Positions 9,314 to 10,000 of a stretch of 10,000 nt of DNA are shown here, one piece after another. The position numbers were made by a program, and so were the translations under genes. The stretch comes from Thiobacillus sp. (GTDB lineage: Bacteria > Pseudomonadota > Gammaproteobacteria > Burkholderiales > Thiobacillaceae), in NCBI GenBank assembly GCA_020217265.1, contig JAIWOS010000016.1, positions 1 to 10,000 on the forward strand, in the 5' to 3' direction. The notes below the pieces were generated by a model, which saw only the letters and a list, made by a program, of their open reading frames with translations, ran no database searches and was not told where the DNA came from. Every line of letters begins with the position of its first letter. Position 1 is the first letter of the stretch.

Positions 9314-10000
9314 ATGAACAACCGCCACTTCTATCATTTCAGCGCCCTGCCGATGTCGATGCGCATGGTCTACACCATGACGCTGCTGGTTCTGGGCACG
9401 GGCTACCTGTTCGCCATGTTGCAGGTGTTCTTCAGCCATGCGGGCCTCGACGGCGATCCTTCCATGATTTCCGCCGAGGACATCCGCATCGCCTACCACG
9501 GCAGCGACAGCGACACGCGCCTCGAAACCGCGCTGAAAGGCCCCATGGCCGGCATGCTGCCGCCAGAGGAACGCGCGGTGATTTTTGCCTGGGTCAAGGA
9601 CGGCACCAAGAAAGAGGCCTACGAACAGAAGGTCAAGCCCATCGTCGAGGCCCGCTGCCTGGCCTGCCACGACGGCAGCAACCCGCACATGCCCGTCGTG
9701 TCGAGCTACGAGGAAATCACCAAGCTCACCGCGCGCGACGAAGGCGCGACGATTCCGACCCTGGTGCGCGTCTCGCACATCCACCTGTTCGGCATCACCT
9801 TCATCTTCTTCATCGTCAGCAGCATCTTCGCCCATGCCTACATGCGGCCGCTGTGGCTGAAGTGCGTGGTAATCGTGCTGCCCTTCCTCACCATCCTCAC
9901 CGACATCTTCTCGTGGTATCTCACCAAGCTGGTCCCCGGCTTTGCCTGGTTCATCATCGGCAGCGGCGCCCTCATGGGCCTGTCCTTCGCCACCCAGTGG
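9314..10000 (+). CDS. membrane-bound c-type cytochrome, C-terminus beyond window
   Basis: The frame is open from ATG 9314 to the last base (229 residues) and the stop lies outside. Residues 18-40 form a first membrane helix. A periplasmic stretch (41-150) carries one haem c site CLACH (115-119) and a possible Met ligand in NPHMP (M126). Three further hydrophobic helices follow at about 156-175, 182-200 and 207-226. H155 and H157 stand at the entrance of the second helix and H174 near its other end, which could bind a haem b or quinol; this is inference. I do not recognise a named family with certainty; the combination suggests an inner-membrane electron-transfer protein paired with the cytochrome lipoprotein gene upstream. 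The start is supported by GGAA 8 bp upstream and by the short gap, but ATG codons at residues 14, 16 and 18 are alternatives. Confidence 0.85.
   Translation, partial: MNNRHFYHFSALPMSMRMVYTMTLLVLGTGYLFAMLQVFFSHAGLDGDPSMISAEDIRIAYHGSDSDTRLETALKGPMAGMLPPEERAVIFAWVKDGTKKEAYEQKVKPIVEARCLACHDGSNPHMPVVSSYEEITKLTARDEGATIPTLVRVSHIHLFGITFIFFIVSSIFAHAYMRPLWLKCVVIVLPFLTILTDIFSWYLTKLVPGFAWFIIGSGALMGLSFATQW

Overview
The window is a GC-rich, densely coded piece of bacterial chromosome. The protein types (class I GluRS with a pyrimidine-rich leader, AcnA-type aconitase, a RecQ with one HRDC domain, a thrW-like tRNA-Thr with encoded CCA, c-type cytochrome genes) fit a proteobacterium. I infer a betaproteobacterium, possibly of the Thiobacillus/Nitrosomonadales kind. 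That placement rests on recognition of protein style and was not checked by any search.

Layout. Positions 1-68 hold most of a tRNA-Val(CAC) on the minus strand with a good divergent promoter at 82-111. gltX (164-1552, +) follows, then a tRNA-Thr(CGT) (1586-1661, +) and a hairpin terminator that probably works in both directions. It separates the tRNA from recQ, which converges on it from 3552 to 1756 on the minus strand. An 86-bp divergent region then leads to a toxin-antitoxin pair: a Phd/YefM-type antitoxin (3639-3869) and a PIN-domain VapC-like toxin (TTG start at 3866, ending 4297). The toxin is followed after only 9 bp by lysS (4307-5812), then acnA (5902-8694) and a 14-bp perfect hairpin. 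A 218-bp AT-richer control region (8695-8912) precedes two c-type cytochrome genes: a small lipoprotein with one CxxCH (8913-9287) and a multi-pass membrane protein with one CxxCH (9314 onward, running off the window).

How the genes work together. The first 5.8 kb is dominated by translation: two tRNAs, two aminoacyl-tRNA synthetases and a PIN toxin, whose relatives cleave RNA, often tRNA. The rest concerns energy metabolism: a TCA-cycle aconitase and a small cytochrome module probably placed at the periplasmic face of the inner membrane.

Most of the window is ordinary housekeeping sequence. The parts worth a second look are the vapBC pair wedged between recQ and lysS with a twin GTGTCAC operator candidate, the two-gene cytochrome module with its elaborate upstream region, an insertion in the aconitase linker, and the half-lost zinc knuckle in GltX. 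No CRISPR array, insertion sequence, phage gene or integrase was seen.
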